Shown here: piece after piece, positions 61,607 to 64,000 of the stretch | How the letters are laid out: every line of letters starts with the position of its first letter | Numbering within the stretch: position 1 is the first letter of the stretch | Assembly: GCA_963814875.1 (NCBI GenBank) | Contig: CAWFFJ010000021.1 | Coordinates: forward strand, 74,907-138,906 | Direction: 5' to 3' | Length of the DNA stretch: 64,000 nt | From: CAVSIS01 sp963814875 | GTDB lineage: Bacteria; Acidobacteriota; Thermoanaerobaculia; Thermoanaerobaculales; Sulfomarinibacteraceae | Notes under the pieces: generated by a model | Databases searched by the model: none | Seen by the model: only the letters and a program-made list of their open reading frames with translations | Told to the model about the DNA's origin: nothing | Position numbers and translations under genes: made by a program

Positions 61607-64000
61607 TCATTCGCCGTGCGGCGCCCGCCCGATCGCTTCCGCCCGCTGTGCGAGCAGCGGGTTGAGCTCGACAGCGCGGGCGAGCTGGCGGCTGGCCTTC
61701 GCCGCGCTCTGGGCCGTATCGGTGTCCGAAAGGTAGAGCAGCTGAGCGCGGACGAGGAGAGCGTCGGCGAGGTCCGGGTTGAGGCCGAGTGCCCGACCGG
61801 CGCGTTCCAGCCCGCGGCGAACATCGCGCTGGCGGTCGCTGCCGCGGTCGGAGAGTGCGCGTTCGAGATCGCACTCCGCGGCGCGCTGCCACGCGACGGC
61901 ATTGCGGTCGTTGAGCCGAATCGCGGTACGAACAGCGGTTTCGGCGGCGGCCATCGGGCGTTCCTGCGACGCTCCGTGGTGGTGGGCCCAGCGCGCGGCG
62001 GTGAGCTCGAGCCCGGCCAGCTCGGGCCAGCTCCAGGCCAGAGCAGGGTTGATGGCGTGGGCTCGCGCGAAGACGCTCCGAGCCTGGGCGATCGCCGACC
62101 CCGGGTCACGACCCTGGGCGGCGAGGGCGACGGCTCGCGAATGGAGCACGAAGCCGAGGTTGGCATAGGCGTTGGCGTAGTTGGAGTCGATCTCGAGCGC
62201 GCGCCGGAGACTGGCCTCGGCGGCGTCGAGGTCGCCGGTCGGGTCAGCGCCGGTTGCGCCAACCCACAGCGCGCGCCGAAGCAGAGCGATGCCGAGGTTG
62301 TTGTGGACGTTGGCCGCATCGGGTGTGAGCTCGAGGGCGGTCCGGTAGCTGGCGATGGCGCGTTTGAGCGCGGAGGTCGGGTCGAGGCCCCTCTGGAGCT
62401 CGTACTTGGCCGTGCGCTCCCAGGCGTATCCCAGGTCGTCCCGGGCCGGCGCAAAGCCGGGGCTGAGTTCGACCGCCCGTTGGAGGCTCTCAACGGCCCG
62501 TCCGAACGCGGGCCGTGGATCACGCCCGAGCGTCAGCTCGCGGACGCCCCCGATCAGCAGCGACACGCCGAGGTTGTAGTGGGCCTCGAGGTTGTCGGGT
62601 TGGAGCGATGCCGCCTCCAGTGACAGCTCCTGCGCTGCGCGAAGATGCTCGGTCGGGTCCTGCCCGCGATCGGCGAGGGCGTCCGCCAGTCGCCAGTGCG
62701 CTCGGGCGAACCGATTGCGCGCCGAGACGCTCTCGGGGTTGATCGCGAGCGCCTCTCGGCAGGCCGAGGCGGCGCGGTCGAAGCCTCTCTCCGGATCCGC
62801 TCCCGTGCGCAGGGCGGCCTCCATCGCTTCAAGCCCGACCGAGCAGAGCCCTTCCCGCGATGCCGGGTCGCTGCGGGCGACGTCGGCCGCGGTGGCGAAG
62901 GCGGTCTCGGCCCGCGCGGCGGCCGCGCGGGCGCCGTCGAAGTCGCCCCGGTGCAGTCGATCGCGAGCCGCCGCCAGCTCGACGTTGCCCTCGAGGACCT
63001 TCGCCTCGTGCAGCCAGGGCGCGGCCGCGAACGCGGTCCGGGCGCGCTCAAGCGCCTGGTCGAGCTTGCCGTCGTAGTACGAGATCAGACCCTCCGCCCA
63101 CACGCTCTGGACAGCTTCGCCCTCGCCGGCGTTGCGCAGCACCGCGAGCGCCCGGTCGCGGTAGCGGCTCTGGATCTCGGCCTCGAATGCCGCGCGCTGG
63201 GCGGGATCGTCGATGTGCTGGAGCTGGTCGAGCCCCTGCTGGTAGAGGTCGCCCCATGCGCGGCCGAGTGCGAATGCGTCTGCAGGGGCTCGGTAGCCTG
63301 CGTCCCACGCAGCCTCGAGCTCGTCGGCTGCGGCGCGGGCGTCGCCGAGGAGAAGGTCGCCGCGCCCGAGGGCGAAGTGAGCCGGCCCACGGGCCCACGA
63401 TCCGAGAGGATCGGTCTCCTGATGGATCTCCTCGAGGCGCTCACGGATCAGCTGGCGCTCCGGCGAGCGATCATGGAGCGGGAGCAGCGCTGACAGGCGT
63501 TCGCGCGACTCGAGATCGGCGACCTGCTGAGCGAGCCTGTTGGCGAGCTCGTTGTGGAGGTGACCGCGGCGCACGGTGCGGAGGTTGACGCCTATCGCGA
63601 GCGCCGCGATGACGACCGCCGCCGCAATCGCAGCGGCCAGTGCGGGACGGCGCCGGACGTTCTTCACGAGGCGCCCGAGCAGCCCGACTGGGCGTGCCTG
63701 GATCGGCCTGCCGTCGAGCACGCGTTCGAGATCCTCCGCCAGCGCCCGTGCCGTCGGGTAGCGCCGGGCTGGGTCCTTCTCGAGACATGTCATCACGACA
63801 GTCTCGAGGTCGCGGGGGACCTCCGGGCTGCGACGACGCAACCGCAGGGGCTCTTCGTGCACGACTCGCCAGAGGGTGTCGGCACCTGCGCCCTGGGGGA
63901 ACGGCGGTCCGCCGGAGAGCAGGGCATACAGGGTCGCGCCGATGGAGTAGACGTCGCTTCGCCGGTCGATCGCGCCGATCTCGCCTCGCGCCTGCTCGGG
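61607..64000 (-). CDS. Serine/threonine protein kinase with TPR array, N-terminus outside window
   Basis: The frame is open to the window edge, so the kinase N-lobe is missing; about 797 residues are visible. The first residues carry the late kinase subdomains: PEQARGEIGAIDRRSDVYSI (APE equivalent and subdomain IX Asp), LYALLSGGPPF and LEKDPARRYPTARALAEDLE. A membrane helix (AAAIAAAVVIAALAIGV) lies near residue 110, so the kinase faces the cytoplasm and the rest is extracytoplasmic. The remainder is a long TPR region (NNLGIALLRRALWVGATG, NAYANLGFVLHSRAVALAAQG). This is the PknB-type kinase-TPR architecture common in Acidobacteria. Its ligand is unknown. Confidence 0.85.
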   Translation of the reverse strand, partial: PEQARGEIGAIDRRSDVYSIGATLYALLSGGPPFPQGAGADTLWRVVHEEPLRLRRRSPEVPRDLETVVMTCLEKDPARRYPTARALAEDLERVLDGRPIQARPVGLLGRLVKNVRRRPALAAAIAAAVVIAALAIGVNLRTVRRGHLHNELANRLAQQVADLESRERLSALLPLHDRSPERQLIRERLEEIHQETDPLGSWARGPAHFALGRGDLLLGDARAAADELEAAWDAGYRAPADAFALGRAWGDLYQQGLDQLQHIDDPAQRAAFEAEIQSRYRDRALAVLRNAGEGEAVQSVWAEGLISYYDGKLDQALERARTAFAAAPWLHEAKVLEGNVELAAARDRLHRGDFDGARAAAARAETAFATAADVARSDPASREGLCSVGLEAMEAALRTGADPERGFDRAASACREALAINPESVSARNRFARAHWRLADALADRGQDPTEHLRAAQELSLEAASLQPDNLEAHYNLGVSLLIGGVRELTLGRDPRPAFGRAVESLQRAVELSPGFAPARDDLGYAWERTAKYELQRGLDPTSALKRAIASYRTALELTPDAANVHNNLGIALLRRALWVGATGADPTGDLDAAEASLRRALEIDSNYANAYANLGFVLHSRAVALAAQGRDPGSAIAQARSVFARAHAINPALAWSWPELAGLELTAARWAHHHGASQERPMAAAETAVRTAIRLNDRNAVAWQRAAECDLERALSDRGSDRQRDVRRGLERAGRALGLNPDLADALLVRAQLLYLSDTDTAQSAAKASRQLARAVELNPLLAQRAEAIGRAPHGE

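Overview
The window is a 64 kb piece of a GC-rich bacterial chromosome, roughly two thirds G+C in most genes. The gene families point to Acidobacteriota, most likely a Thermoanaerobaculia-like lineage. The clues are an Acidobacteria-type VWFA domain joined to a GWxTD domain, a DUF2298/Agl23/dolichol-phosphate-type glycosyltransferase cluster, and serine/threonine kinases fused to TPR arrays. This placement is inference from gene content. No rRNA or tRNA gene was seen.

Layout. 1-4.8 kb: three overlapping membrane glycosylation genes. 5.0-12.1 kb: an operon of a TPR-CHAT protease, a FecR protein, a CHASE2 adenylate cyclase and a NicO-like transporter. 12.4-17.9 kb: a repeat-rich surface protein, a methyltransferase, an acyltransferase and citrate synthase. 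18.1-19.5 kb (minus): a ParA-like ATPase and a J-like/RodZ-like HTH protein. 19.9-26.7 kb: an exported cluster (GWxTD-VWFA, TPR lipoprotein, small exported protein, metallopeptidase-propeller-barrel fusion). 27.5-34.1 kb: gamma-glutamyltransferase, RNB exoribonuclease, nucleotidyltransferase and ABC-F protein. 34.1-37.7 kb (minus): HAD-UbiA, DprE1 and DprE2, resembling the decaprenylphosphoryl-arabinose pathway. 37.9-46.2 kb: a lipoprotein, an orphan protein, a glutamine amidotransferase, HtpX, ParE and ParC. 46.6-49.8 kb: a MacAB-like efflux system.

50.1-58.4 kb is an accessory island. It starts with an intact MazEF pair and remnants of other toxin-antitoxin genes. It then becomes an array of small unrelated ORFs separated by sites with integron attC architecture (GCCTAAC ... 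GTTAGGC, with long imperfect stems). No integrase gene is visible, so it looks like a cluster of attC sites lacking an integrase. A second palindromic element, present three times, also sits at cassette-like boundaries. The region has lower G+C and many hypothetical genes. 58.4-64 kb returns to core-like sequence: kinase remnants, a GT39 glycosyltransferase, a CinA-like domain protein and a kinase-TPR protein that runs off the window.

Two signals cut across the genes. First, four otherwise well conserved genes (TPR-CHAT, gamma-glutamyltransferase, ParC, MacA-like) contain six frame breaks that all go the same way (net +1), each near a short G or C run; one cassette gene has a break of the opposite sign. 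Second, several unrelated genes have a TANNNT -10-like hexamer exactly six bases before the start codon, as expected for leaderless transcripts.
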